Source of the DNA: JAWXBT01 sp964523015 | Lineage (GTDB): Bacteria; Bdellovibrionota_C; UBA2361; J135 | Length of the DNA: 64,000 nucleotides | Assembly: GCA_964523015.1 (NCBI GenBank) | Contig: CAZFXN010000002.1 | Coordinates: 1-64,000 of the forward strand | Reading direction: 5' to 3' | In this document: piece by piece, positions 8,363 to 16,982 of the stretch | Numbering within the stretch: the first letter of the stretch is position 1 | Layout: every line of letters starts with the position of its first letter | Translations under genes and position numbers: made by a program | Notes under the pieces: generated by a model | Databases searched by the model: none | The model's input: the letters and a program-made list of their open reading frames with translations, nothing else | Told to the model about the DNA's origin: nothing

Positions 8363-9751
8363 ATGAGGAACCTCATCCTCGCTCTGTCGTGTCTCATCCT
8401 CCTGGCCGCCCCGATGGCGGCAGTGGGAAAAGCACAAGGTGCTTCGCAAGGTAGTTCGCGGGCGACCGCAACTGCCGAACCCAGTCTCTCGGTCGAGGAA
8501 ATCACTCTCCTGACTGATCTCTGGCGCACGAAACCCGAGAACTTGGATGCGAAGCTCACTGAGCTCGCTTCCAAGATCGGATTTGAAAAGGCAACGCTCT
8601 GGCGTGCGACCGTCGACTGGGGAGCTTACACAAAAGCTCCTGACTCGATCGAGGCTCTGGCACGGTTGCCGTGGACAAACGGCAATCCGCTCGGCATCAA
8701 CAAAACGAGAGACGGTCCGCTCTGGACCGACATCTCGATGGCGTTGCTGATCGAGGGCGCCAACATCCTCGAACCAAAGGCAACCTCCCTTCAGTGGGTT
8801 CTGATCTCTCGGGATCGAACCTTCACCGAAGAACAGCGCACTGCGATTGCAGGACACTGGGTGGTTTTGCCGATGGTCAAGACTCGAACGATCAAGGTCG
8901 CAAAGACTGAAGGAGCTGGTCTCACTGGATTCCGACTCAACGGAGCTCAGTGGGCGGGTCGTGGCAAAGATCCGGTGATTACCGATCGCTCGGCGATCTT
9001 CACCGGCATCGGCTACGATCCGTTCCACTTCAAAGAATTCAAATCTGGAAGTGGAAAGTTTCGCTCCTCTGGTCCTGGATTCACCATGAACGGTCTTACC
9101 TACATGGTATTGAAGGGCTGGACGGTGAACAGTAAGGGGGAGCTCAATCCTCCCACTGTTCACAAGCGAGACCACGCTCACCTTGATCACGTGATCCGCT
9201 GGACCGTCAACGAGATCATCATCCCGGCTGGTCATGCTGGCCCTGATGGCGAGTTCGTTGCACCAACGGATGAGGAGTACCTAGCTTTCGCGCTCAAAAA
9301 GTTCGGTCCACATTTCCCGGAGGCAACACCTCCGAGCGTGGTGGCAGTTCTTGATGATGCGATGGAAGCCATCGGTGGTCATGGTGACATGACTGCCAGA
9401 GAGGAAGCTCCTGTCGATCCTACGGACGGCACGGTTATTCCTCTTGCAGTGACTCCTCTTGCTACGACTTCTCTCGGTACTCTTGTGAGTACTGCAGGGA
9501 CTACGGAAGAGGCTCCCACTGAGCCAACTCCTGATGCGGAACCTGCAGAGGCAGTTGCTTCAGATGCGTCGGCTATGCCGATTCACCTGGGACCAACGGA
9601 GGTCAACGATCACAATCAGGCGAAAGAGGGTGCCAAAATCACCCCGACTCTCCTGATTGGTCTGATCGTTGGAGCGCTCCTTTTCGTAGGTGCGCTCTTC
9701 GTGATCTTTGTTCTCTTGGCTCGGCAGAGAGCAAGGGACCGAGCGATCTGA
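8363..9751 (+). CDS. Secreted, C-terminally membrane-anchored protein of unknown function, GC-rich and probably foreign
   Basis: I do not recognise this 462-residue protein. It has an N-terminal signal peptide (about residues 1-24) and an extracytoplasmic region with no motif known to me (about 35-330). An Ala/Pro/Thr/Glu-rich linker follows (about 345-415), then a single membrane helix near 430-452 ending in basic residues. The start is supported by AAGGAG at 8351-8356, six bases before ATG, and a small GC hairpin (8335-8348) precedes it. GC content and codon use (many C/G-ending codons) differ strongly from every neighbour. It is flanked by inverted 11-bp matches and ends at its own terminator. 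A perfect Shine-Dalgarno-like AAAGGAGGT follows the stop with no gene behind it, as if a downstream operon partner were lost. Horizontal transfer or a chimeric assembly would both explain this. Confidence 0.8.
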   Translation: MRNLILALSCLILLAAPMAAVGKAQGASQGSSRATATAEPSLSVEEITLLTDLWRTKPENLDAKLTELASKIGFEKATLWRATVDWGAYTKAPDSIEALARLPWTNGNPLGINKTRDGPLWTDISMALLIEGANILEPKATSLQWVLISRDRTFTEEQRTAIAGHWVVLPMVKTRTIKVAKTEGAGLTGFRLNGAQWAGRGKDPVITDRSAIFTGIGYDPFHFKEFKSGSGKFRSSGPGFTMNGLTYMVLKGWTVNSKGELNPPTVHKRDHAHLDHVIRWTVNEIIIPAGHAGPDGEFVAPTDEEYLAFALKKFGPHFPEATPPSVVAVLDDAMEAIGGHGDMTAREEAPVDPTDGTVIPLAVTPLATTSLGTLVSTAGTTEEAPTEPTPDAEPAEAVASDASAMPIHLGPTEVNDHNQAKEGAKITPTLLIGLIVGALLFVGALFVIFVLLARQRARDRAI

Positions 9752-9768
9752 AAGGAGGTCTTCAAAAA

Positions 9769-9826
9769 GGCAAAGTGGCTCACAACAGTCTCAGCAACTG
9801 TTGTGGGCCACTCGCCTCTTTTCTTT
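9769..9826 (+). terminator. Rho-independent terminator of the GC-rich gene
   Basis: The arms AGTGGCTCACAACAGT (9774-9789) and ACTGTTGTGGGCCACT (9797-9812) pair with one mismatch. They are extended by AGGC/GCCT and followed by a T-rich tail (CTTTTCTTT). It lies just after the stop at 9751. Confidence 0.85.
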
Positions 9827-9883
9827 AAGATCGTACTTAAAGATAAGTTCACCAAAATGTTTTTGCTGATGTAGTATCCGGAA

Positions 9884-9894
9884 TGCCTTCCGAT
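9884..9894. repeat. 11-bp inverted match to the palindrome at 8274-8284
   Basis: TGCCTTCCGAT here is the exact reverse complement of 8274-8284. With the palindrome on the other side, the pair brackets the GC-rich gene like short terminal inverted repeats. An 11-bp match is suggestive, not proof. Confidence 0.4.
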
Positions 9895-10012
9895 ACCCAT
9901 TCAATCATTTAATAATGATTATTCCATCGAAGAAAAGAGAAAAGAGAAAATTAGAAAATAAAAATCATTATAAATCCACGAACTTCAACGTTGGAGTTGA
10001 TTAATTAAAATC

Positions 10013-10711
10013 CTACCCCAACGACGAAACAAAAACATCCCGACCAGTTTCTGTGCCGATATGGCCAACGATTTTTTCGGCGGCCCGTTCAGGATGAGGC
10101 ATTAGGCCGACGATGTTGCCTTGCTTATTTGAAATTCCAGCGATTGAATTAATTGCTCCATTTGGGTTTATGGAGAGGTCATCGTGACGAACATCTCCAT
10201 GTAGGTCACAGTAGCGAAAAACGACAAGTCCTTCACCTTCTAATTTTTTAATTGTTTCAGGGTCAGCAAAATAATTCCCCTCTCCATGTGCAATTGGACA
10301 GGTTATAACAGTATTTTTTGTATAATTTTTAGTGAAAGAAGTATCGGTTCTCTCAACTTTTATATTTACATATCTAGAAAGAAATTTGGTTTTAATATTT
10401 TTAAGAAGTACTCCCGGAAGGAACCCACATTCACAAAGAATCTGAAAGCCATTACAGATCCCTATTACCTTACCCCCAATATCAGAGAATTTTTTAACTT
10501 CCTCCATTACCGGAGACACTCTGGCCAAAGCACCTGTCCTTAGATAATCACCGAAGGAAAAGCCACCTGGAATAACGATGACTTCAGGATTTTTAAGATC
10601 TCTATCTTTATGCCAAACAACTTCAATATTAGCACCGAGTTCAACACCGTAAAGGTGCTCAACATCATGGTCACAGTTTGATCCAGGAAATCTAACTACA
10701 GTTACTCTCAT
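10013..10711 (-). CDS. purQ: Phosphoribosylformylglycinamidine synthase subunit PurQ
   Basis: PurQ is the class I glutaminase subunit of the three-part FGAM synthase (PurSQL). It feeds ammonia to PurL in step four of purine synthesis. The nucleophile is Cys86 in GICNGFQIL, and the His/Glu pair is in MPHPE near residue 206. The 232-residue length and the FPGSNCDHD start are typical. It lies 13 bp downstream of purS. No purL gene is in the window. Confidence 0.95.
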   Translation of the reverse strand: MRVTVVRFPGSNCDHDVEHLYGVELGANIEVVWHKDRDLKNPEVIVIPGGFSFGDYLRTGALARVSPVMEEVKKFSDIGGKVIGICNGFQILCECGFLPGVLLKNIKTKFLSRYVNIKVERTDTSFTKNYTKNTVITCPIAHGEGNYFADPETIKKLEGEGLVVFRYCDLHGDVRHDDLSINPNGAINSIAGISNKQGNIVGLMPHPERAAEKIVGHIGTETGRDVFVSSLG

Positions 10712-10724
10712 AAAGCCTCAAATT

Positions 10725-10967
10725 CTATAATGCTTTAATCTCAAAATTCTCAATGACTGTATTAATCAGTAACTTCTCACACATCTCTTTAACTTTTTTA
10801 TTAATCTCATCTGGGGTACTACCAGTAACATCAAACTCTATTAGCTTACCTACTCTTAAATTGGAGACTTCACCAAATCCAAGATCACTAAGTCCCTTTT
10901 CCACAGCTTTCCCTTGGACATCCAGTACTCCGGGCTTAAGCCTAACTAAAACTTGCACGCGCATCAC
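10725..10967 (-). CDS. purS: Phosphoribosylformylglycinamidine synthase subunit PurS
   Basis: PurS (about 80 residues) bridges PurQ and PurL in Gram-positive and many Gram-negative FGAM synthases. The pattern VLVRLKPGVLDVQGKAV followed by LRVGKLIEFDV is the PurS fold. Either of two adjacent ATG codons (10967 or 10964) could be used. It sits between purB and purQ. Confidence 0.92.
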   Translation of the reverse strand: MMRVQVLVRLKPGVLDVQGKAVEKGLSDLGFGEVSNLRVGKLIEFDVTGSTPDEINKKVKEMCEKLLINTVIENFEIKAL

Positions 10968-10999
10968 TTACTCCATCACTTTTAAAAGCATTTTAAGTG

Positions 11000-12295
11000 C
11001 TAATTTTTTAGCACTCTATCAAATATAAAATCTACATGTTGAAAATGACTCTTAATATCAAAGAGTTTATTTAACGCTGGTTCACCTAATATCTTTTTAA
11101 ACTCTGCATCACTCATTACTTTTAAAGGAAAATCTTCCCCTTTTTCCCAAGCTTCCATAGCATGCTTTTGGACCATGCTATAAGCTATCTCTCTAGTTAT
11201 TCCAGCCTCAACTAAAGCAACTAAAAGAGTTCCAGAAAAATAAAGCCCCCGAGATGAATCAAGGTTTATCTTCATTTTCTCAGGATAGACTACTAAATTT
11301 TCAACCAACCCAGTAAACCGTCGCAAAATAAAATCCATTATAATACAGGCATCCGGAGCAATGACTCTCTCAACTGAGCTATGAGATATATCTCGTTCAT
11401 GCCAGAGCGGAATATTCTCTAGTGCTGGAGTAACGTAGCTTCTAATAAGTCGGGCAAGGCCGGTAATATTCTCAGAAAGAATTGGATTTCTTTTATGAGG
11501 CATGGCCGAGGATCCCTTTTGACCCTTAGTAAACTTTTCTTCAACTTCTGCTACCTCTGTGCGCTGTAGATGTCTTATTTCAGTAACAAATCTTTCAATT
11601 GATGTTGCTAAAATTGCTAACGCAGAAAAAAATGCAGCATGCCTATCGCGAGGCACAACTTGAGTTGAGACTAAATCTGCCGTAATTCCTAATTTCTTTG
11701 TAACATGCTCCTCGACACTTGGTGGCAACTGAGCAAAGGTACCAACTGCTCCTGAAATTTTCCCTACACAGGTCTCTTTAAGAGCAGATTCAAGTCGAGC
11801 TACTCCGCGAGCAACCTCGGCATACCAACCGATCAATTTCAAACCAAATGTTGTTGGTTCAGCATGAATACCGTGGGATCTGCCCATACATGGTGTCAAT
11901 TTAAATTCATTAGCTCGCTTCTCAATTACAGATAAAAGAGTCGTTAAATGTTTTAGGAGAAGATCTCCTGAGCGTTTAAACTGAACTGCTAAAGTCGTAT
12001 CTAAAAGATCGTTCGAGGTCATGCCACGGTGGACATACCTTGAAAGTGGCCCAACATGCTCAGCGACATTGGTCAGAAATGCAATGACATCGTGCTTTAC
12101 TTCAGCTTCGATCTCTAACACTCTCTTAATGTCGTATTTTCCTTTGGATTTAACTTCGGTTAGAGCTTCCTTTGGAGCAAGTCCAAGCTCACACATTTTT
12201 TCTAAAGCCAATGTTTCGACCTCAAGCCAAATAGCGTATTTAGTATCATCGCTCCAGATTGATGTCATTTCAGGATGTGAATATCGTGGTATCAT
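11000..12295 (-). CDS. purB: Adenylosuccinate lyase
   Basis: PurB acts twice in purine synthesis, cleaving SAICAR to AICAR and adenylosuccinate to AMP, both with release of fumarate. The lyase signature GSSAMPHKRNP (about residues 260-272) contains the catalytic serine loop. The 431-residue length fits the shorter bacterial type. It leads the purB-purS-purQ run. Upstream lies a degraded copy of the MBL-fold gene, so its native promoter region has been rearranged. Confidence 0.95.
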   Translation of the reverse strand: MIPRYSHPEMTSIWSDDTKYAIWLEVETLALEKMCELGLAPKEALTEVKSKGKYDIKRVLEIEAEVKHDVIAFLTNVAEHVGPLSRYVHRGMTSNDLLDTTLAVQFKRSGDLLLKHLTTLLSVIEKRANEFKLTPCMGRSHGIHAEPTTFGLKLIGWYAEVARGVARLESALKETCVGKISGAVGTFAQLPPSVEEHVTKKLGITADLVSTQVVPRDRHAAFFSALAILATSIERFVTEIRHLQRTEVAEVEEKFTKGQKGSSAMPHKRNPILSENITGLARLIRSYVTPALENIPLWHERDISHSSVERVIAPDACIIMDFILRRFTGLVENLVVYPEKMKINLDSSRGLYFSGTLLVALVEAGITREIAYSMVQKHAMEAWEKGEDFPLKVMSDAEFKKILGEPALNKLFDIKSHFQHVDFIFDRVLKN

Positions 12296-12340
12296 GGTGT
12301 CATCGCATCATGTTTTAAGAATATTATTGTTTCTAAAAGT

Positions 12341-12585
12341 CTACCCTTGAGCAGACAATTTATTTGGCTCTTCATCCACTCTCATTAGTGGCGTTGGCCC
12401 AGCCATCGAGCCACAAAGTAAGGAGAAATTAGCCGCACCTTGGGCCCCTTCTAAATACCTTTTTATAGTACTTAGAGCAATCTCAGGAGTATTACAATTT
12501 TCACTTAAATGGCCTAAAACAACGTGATTTAGCTTACTATGGGTAATTCGACTCATCTACCTTAACAGATCGTGACTTGACTCAA
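12341..12585 (-). pseudogene. Truncated duplicate of the MBL-fold hydrolase 3' end
   Basis: Positions 12341-12548 match 15138-15345, the last ~70 codons of the intact MBL-fold gene, with seven mismatches in 208 bp. Similarity resumes at 12550-12584 against 15430-15465, implying an 83-bp deletion that breaks the frame. The copy keeps the stop codon but lacks the metal-binding N-terminal domain, so it cannot be a functional hydrolase. It lies just upstream of purB and forms the left half of a direct repeat around two membrane-protein genes. Confidence 0.9.
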
Positions 12586-12613
12586 CTTATACACTAAGGA
12601 AATGTCTGAACAC

Positions 12614-13714
12614 TCAATTCTGCTTTTGGGAAAACTTTTGAGATATTGCAGCAATTGTCATGGTGAGCAATCTAATCGACGGTAAAAGAAAACGATTACC
12701 GAGAGTCGATGCATCCCAATGGGAATAAGCGAAGATCAATAAAATGTTAATAATAGCGCAAGTTGATAATACAATCGTAAAAGACCGATACGGTTTTGGA
12801 GTAAATGCAAGACCAAAAAATGCTGCGAATAATGCTGGGTTATATAGCAAAACACCATTAGTCTTGCTGAAGAGCTTCTCTCCCCAATCGGCTAAAAAGA
12901 CTTTTATAGTAAGCACATGTCCAGATGTTTCAATCAGGGCGTTTCCGTCATAGAAGTAGATCAGGTTATGATATGGTGTTTTAAACGGACTACCCCACAT
13001 ATACCAGTTAACTAAGCAGAGCGGAATAAATCCAAAAACTAGACCCTTGAGCGCTGCTTTATGGCTCCACTCTAGATCTGGATGTAATAACTTCCAGGCA
13101 AAAGGAAGTGCAAGGAAAACAATATTAGAAATTCGGATAAATAGAGAAAGGCTAATTAGGAACGATCCGAGCAAGGGGCGCTTTTCGGCTCTCTCGAATC
13201 CAAATAAGATTAAAGCCGCACTAGCTAAGTCATAGGAAAAACCCCATGAGTCAAGAAAAATCTGAGTTCCACCAAATGAAATGGCAAGCGTAAAAAAAGC
13301 AACTTTGTGAGAATAAAGTTCACATGTGATTCGGAAAATGGCAAAAAAGATTGCAAAGAGAAAGATTTGATTCAAAATCCAGAATCCAGCATCTCCAAAA
13401 AGAGCGAAGAAAGGAAGTGCAGCCAGAGATACTAAAATTGGATGTTTTGGATAAAGCACACTATTTGGTCCGCTTGCAAAGATATCTTGCCAGACAATCT
13501 CCCCGCTTTGCTCTTTGCTTTTAGCCAAAAGATCAGTATAAATTAATTGATAGCTTGCCGGGGTTAGTGAGCGATTAAGCCACAAACTTTTGGTAACTTG
13601 GCTTACCTGAAAAGCCGGGTTTATAGGCAGGAGAGAATTTTTCAGGCAAAGATTAACAGCGGCATTAAAAGTCACCAGAATTACAAAAGAGAATGGTAGA
13701 AAGTATCTGCTCAA
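12614..13714 (-). CDS. Multi-pass membrane protein, probable GT-C type glycosyltransferase
   Basis: This 366-residue protein has an N-terminal signal-anchor and about nine hydrophobic segments. A soluble loop near residues 55-90 and a hydrophilic loop near 225-260 resemble the layout of lipid-linked-sugar glycosyltransferases of the PMT/ArnT/GT-C type. I see no decisive catalytic DE or DD motif, so substrate and donor are unknown. It lies inside the segment bounded by the MBL-gene repeats and is convergent with nothing obvious. It could also be a membrane protein without transferase activity. Confidence 0.65.
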   Translation of the reverse strand: MSRYFLPFSFVILVTFNAAVNLCLKNSLLPINPAFQVSQVTKSLWLNRSLTPASYQLIYTDLLAKSKEQSGEIVWQDIFASGPNSVLYPKHPILVSLAALPFFALFGDAGFWILNQIFLFAIFFAIFRITCELYSHKVAFFTLAISFGGTQIFLDSWGFSYDLASAALILFGFERAEKRPLLGSFLISLSLFIRISNIVFLALPFAWKLLHPDLEWSHKAALKGLVFGFIPLCLVNWYMWGSPFKTPYHNLIYFYDGNALIETSGHVLTIKVFLADWGEKLFSKTNGVLLYNPALFAAFFGLAFTPKPYRSFTIVLSTCAIINILLIFAYSHWDASTLGNRFLLPSIRLLTMTIAAISQKFSQKQN

Positions 13715-13959
13715 CTATATTGCTCAATTTTTCTCCCCAAATTCCACAGTCTCCTGTGTGCAATAAAAAACACTGGAGATCTTGGAGTCTACAGAGAAAA
13801 TGCTTTTAAAAGAAACTCAAGGTTAACTAAATTAGATTTAGCATAAACATTACTTGATTAACGAGTGGCTTTTAACAACCGCTAAGGTTAGCTAAGTTCA
13901 AAAGCCTATTTCTTTCAGTCACACGATATTTTAGTCTTACACTAGTTCTATTAATAATA

Positions 13960-15114
13960 TTGTTAAGAACTCTAGGAATAGTTAGGTTGAGAAGATTAAT
14001 CATTTTAGTGAGTTGGGTTAGCCTAATTTGGCTGTTTTCTCTGCCATTAACACACATACTACCAGTGGAACTCGGCCAGATGGATCTGCAACAATATTGG
14101 GGTGCAGCAAAAGCGTTCATTCATCATCAAAATCCCTATCATATAACGGTCATGAGCTCTTATCAGGCCGAGTTAGGGATTATCACTAATTCCCTTTGGA
14201 TTAGACTCTGGAACCCACCTCAAATTATGACCCTAATCTGGCCACTGGGACTAGTAGAATTTGAGCATGCTATCAGGATCTTCCTGCTATTGAATCTCTC
14301 GATTGTCATTGCAGTGCTTTTGCTGATCGACTCCAATCAATCAAGTTCGAAGTATCAACATGAGATTTCATTTAAAATCAGTAGAGCACTCTGTATTTTA
14401 AGTTTCTATCCATTAATCTCATGTCTAAGCTATGGACAGTTTTCAATCATACTACTTTTCGGTTTGGTTCTATTTCTTTCTCTAAAAGGGCGATTTTTTG
14501 CAGGGATGGCTCTTTCTCTGACTTTATTAAAACCACACCTCCTTTACTTAGTTTATATCGCTATTGTGCTTGAATCTCTTCGATGTAAAGACTTTAAGAT
14601 AATACTAGGCCTAACTAGTGGTACCATACTACTATTTTTACCAACCCTTATTTATTCGCCAAATATCCTTAGCTGGTATCTAACTGCACTTTCGGAACCA
14701 CCTCTGTACTTTAAAACTCCTACTCTAGGTAGCTGGCTACACGAATTGTTTGGATATGAACAACGTTGGGTTCGAATTTTGCCAAGTCTACTCGTATCGC
14801 TTGGCTATGTTTACTACTGGATCTCACAAAAAATAAACTTTTCTAGGAGAACACTCCTTTATCTCATTCCGATTTCACTAATCTCTTCACCCTATGGCTG
14901 GGTTTTTGACCAGGTTTTAATGCTGCCCAGCCTACTGTATATTGTTTCTCAAGCATTTAATTATAGTTCAATACGCCGTAACACTATTATTAGCATTACA
15001 ATACTATCTGGTGTACTCGTATTCGTATTCCCATTGTCGAGCCAACAGTATTATATATGGTATCCGTTGTTACTCTGGGGAATACTGCTAAAAGCTGGAG
15101 CTGAAAGCCACTAA
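13960..15114 (+). CDS. GT87 / DUF2029-like polyprenyl-phosphate mannosyltransferase family protein
   Basis: The 384-residue integral membrane protein has about ten hydrophobic segments. After the first helix, the periplasmic loop carries DLQQYWGAAKAF followed by NPYH. This resembles the DLxVYxxAxxAxxxGxxPY pattern of the DUF2029 (GT87) family, whose characterised members use polyprenyl-phosphate sugars. The start at 13960 is chosen because the first helix begins soon after, but a start at 14083 (MDLQQYW) would lose it. It lies with the preceding gene between the two copies of the MBL-gene 3' end, on the opposite strand to most neighbours. Confidence 0.7.
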   Translation: MLRTLGIVRLRRLIILVSWVSLIWLFSLPLTHILPVELGQMDLQQYWGAAKAFIHHQNPYHITVMSSYQAELGIITNSLWIRLWNPPQIMTLIWPLGLVEFEHAIRIFLLLNLSIVIAVLLLIDSNQSSSKYQHEISFKISRALCILSFYPLISCLSYGQFSIILLFGLVLFLSLKGRFFAGMALSLTLLKPHLLYLVYIAIVLESLRCKDFKIILGLTSGTILLFLPTLIYSPNILSWYLTALSEPPLYFKTPTLGSWLHELFGYEQRWVRILPSLLVSLGYVYYWISQKINFSRRTLLYLIPISLISSPYGWVFDQVLMLPSLLYIVSQAFNYSSIRRNTIISITILSGVLVFVFPLSSQQYYIWYPLLLWGILLKAGAESH

Positions 15115-15137
15115 GAGGAAGCTTTTGCTTTTATAAA

Positions 15138-15935
15138 CTACCCTTGAGCAGACAATTTATTTGGCTCTTCATCCACTCTCACTAGTGGCGTTGGCCCAGC
15201 CATCGAGCCACAAAGCAAGGAGAAATTAGCCTCTCCTTGGGCCCCTTCTAAATACCTTTTTATAGTACTTAGAGCAATCTCAGGAGTATTACAATTCTCA
15301 CTTAAATGGCCTAAAACAACGTGATTTAGGTCACTATGGGTAATTTCTCTAAGTAATCTTCCAGAGACATCGTTAGAGAGATGGCCATGACTAGAAGAGA
15401 TCCGCTGCTTTAACTGCCATGGATAATCAGACTCATAAAGCATTCCAAGATCGTGATTTGCCTCAAGGACCAGCCCATTAGATCCACTGATAGCCTCTCT
15501 AACAACAGTTGTAACTTTTCCTAAATCAGTAGCTAATGAAAATTTTAGTCCTTCACAATTTAATACAAATCCAACCGGATCTACCGCATCATGCACAATG
15601 GTAAACGAGGATACATTGACATTAGCTATAGTAAAATCAGCGCCATTTTCAAATATTTCAACTCTCTCAATGCCAGAGAGAAACTGTGAAGTTGCTTCGT
15701 TTACATAAACTGGAATTTTAAATTTCCGACTCAGAATTCCAACACCATTAATATGATCAGAATGCTCATGACTGACTAAAATTGCATCAAGCGAAGCAGG
15801 ATCTATTCCTAATGATAAAAGTCTGCGCCCTGCTTCTCTCCCTGAAAGACCACAATCGATTAATATTCTTTGCGATCCAACTTCAATGAATGTAGAGTTC
15901 GCTTTGCTGCCACTTGATAAAACTGAAAATTGCAT
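15138..15935 (-). CDS. MBL-fold metallohydrolase (YycJ/WalJ-like)
   Basis: This 265-residue metallo-beta-lactamase-fold protein carries the zinc motif SHEHSDH (residues 55-61) and the opening MQFSVLSSGSKANSTFIE typical of YycJ-type hydrolases. Those proteins are linked to cell-wall or DNA-repair processes, without a firmly established substrate. The conserved Asp (LATDLG, about 138) and a late His (VLGHLSENC) complete a plausible dinuclear site. The last 208 bp recur at 12341-12548. Before the rearrangement the gene probably lay directly upstream of purB. Confidence 0.88.
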   Translation of the reverse strand: MQFSVLSSGSKANSTFIEVGSQRILIDCGLSGREAGRRLLSLGIDPASLDAILVSHEHSDHINGVGILSRKFKIPVYVNEATSQFLSGIERVEIFENGADFTIANVNVSSFTIVHDAVDPVGFVLNCEGLKFSLATDLGKVTTVVREAISGSNGLVLEANHDLGMLYESDYPWQLKQRISSSHGHLSNDVSGRLLREITHSDLNHVVLGHLSENCNTPEIALSTIKRYLEGAQGEANFSLLCGSMAGPTPLVRVDEEPNKLSAQG

Positions 15936-16020
15936 ATCCCAAACTTAGTTGAAAATTTGGTAGTAGCAAGTTCTTATTTGATTTATTTTGTCCTTAGCCC
16001 TTAGATGGACCATAAGCAGT

Positions 16021-16045
16021 CGATATGTATAATTCGATATGTATA
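16021..16045. repeat. Short direct repeat over a start codon
   Basis: CGATATGTATA occurs at 16021-16031 and again at 16035-16045, three bases apart. It duplicates the ATG region of the following gene. The second ATG is out of frame with the coding sequence, so only the first can start the annotated protein. Confidence 0.8.
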
Positions 16046-16975
16046 GTAGGGCCAGGAGCGGTAGGGCTCTTTTTGGCTGGGCTCTTTGCTGACAAGGCGT
16101 CAGTATATCTACTCGGGCGAAAACCTGTATCTACCGAATTAAAGAATAAACCAATTATCCTAAAAAAACAGATAGAGAGTACGACTAGCCACGAACTATT
16201 TAACTGGATTGAACCTAAAGATCTTAATCGACTACCAAAAGATACCCATTACTGGATTACTACGAAGGCTTACGATCTTAATGACGCCATTAATACACTC
16301 TCTCCATTTCTAAACGCGAATACAACTGTAGTTTTATGCCAAAACGGCTTTGGTATCTATTTAGATGCTGCCTTTATAATTAAAAGGAGAGCTCCACTTT
16401 GTCGACTACTAATCTCAGTTGGATTAAATAAGTTAGGTGCTCTGGAAGTAGAAGTTAATGGTCAAACTAAGATGGTCCTCTCCTCTCCTGATGAATTTTC
16501 AAAAGAGCGAGATTGTATAAAAAAAATCTTAGAATCATCAGATGTGGATCTAATAATTGAAACCAATGTTGCTCTTTCAGAATGGAGAAAAATTCTACTT
16601 AACCTTGTGGTTAATCCGATTACTGCTCTTACAGAGACCAGAAACATTGAGGTTGCAACTAATCCTGAGCTAAGAGATTTAGCAATAAAAATACTTGCTG
16701 AAGCCTCTCAAGTCGCTGCAAAAGAGGGATTTTCTATTAAAGAAATCTCATCTGGTGGTACAAAAAGCACCTTAGAAGCTGAGATATTTGAAAAAATAAA
16801 AAACTGCGGAGATAATTATTGTTCAACGTTACTGGATATAAAGTCTAATCGTAAAACTGAAATTGAATACATTATTGGACGCATAATAAAACTAGGGAAA
16901 AGCTATAACGTGCCCACACCTACACTAGAGACACTTTACGGATTAGTAAAAGCTAAATCCAATCATAGTCACTAA
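16025..16975 (+). CDS. 2-dehydropantoate 2-reductase family protein
   Basis: This NADPH-dependent ketopantoate reductase (PanE/ApbA family) would make pantoate for CoA synthesis. The dinucleotide motif CIVGPGAVGLFLAGLFA is at residues 6-22. Mid-protein residues fit the family: KAYDLNDAI, CQNGFGI and the catalytic-lysine region around ALSEWRKILLNLVVNP (about 188-203). At 316 residues the length is right. It is a lone plus-strand gene and ends 7 bp from the convergent glycosyltransferase gene. coaX elsewhere in the window supports an active CoA pathway, but paralogues with other substrates exist. Confidence 0.82.
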   Translation: MYNSICIVGPGAVGLFLAGLFADKASVYLLGRKPVSTELKNKPIILKKQIESTTSHELFNWIEPKDLNRLPKDTHYWITTKAYDLNDAINTLSPFLNANTTVVLCQNGFGIYLDAAFIIKRRAPLCRLLISVGLNKLGALEVEVNGQTKMVLSSPDEFSKERDCIKKILESSDVDLIIETNVALSEWRKILLNLVVNPITALTETRNIEVATNPELRDLAIKILAEASQVAAKEGFSIKEISSGGTKSTLEAEIFEKIKNCGDNYCSTLLDIKSNRKTEIEYIIGRIIKLGKSYNVPTPTLETLYGLVKAKSNHSH

Positions 16976-16982
16976 CTAATCT

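Noticed and set aside
8339..9235. A 298-codon open frame on the minus strand within the GC-rich gene
   Set aside because: It lies wholly antisense to the well-supported plus-strand gene, lacks a ribosome site, and its Arg/Ser-rich translation is typical of GC-rich antisense frames.
13872..14120. An 82-codon minus-strand frame over the start of the GT87-like gene
   Set aside because: It overlaps the membrane gene and has no recognisable feature or ribosome site.
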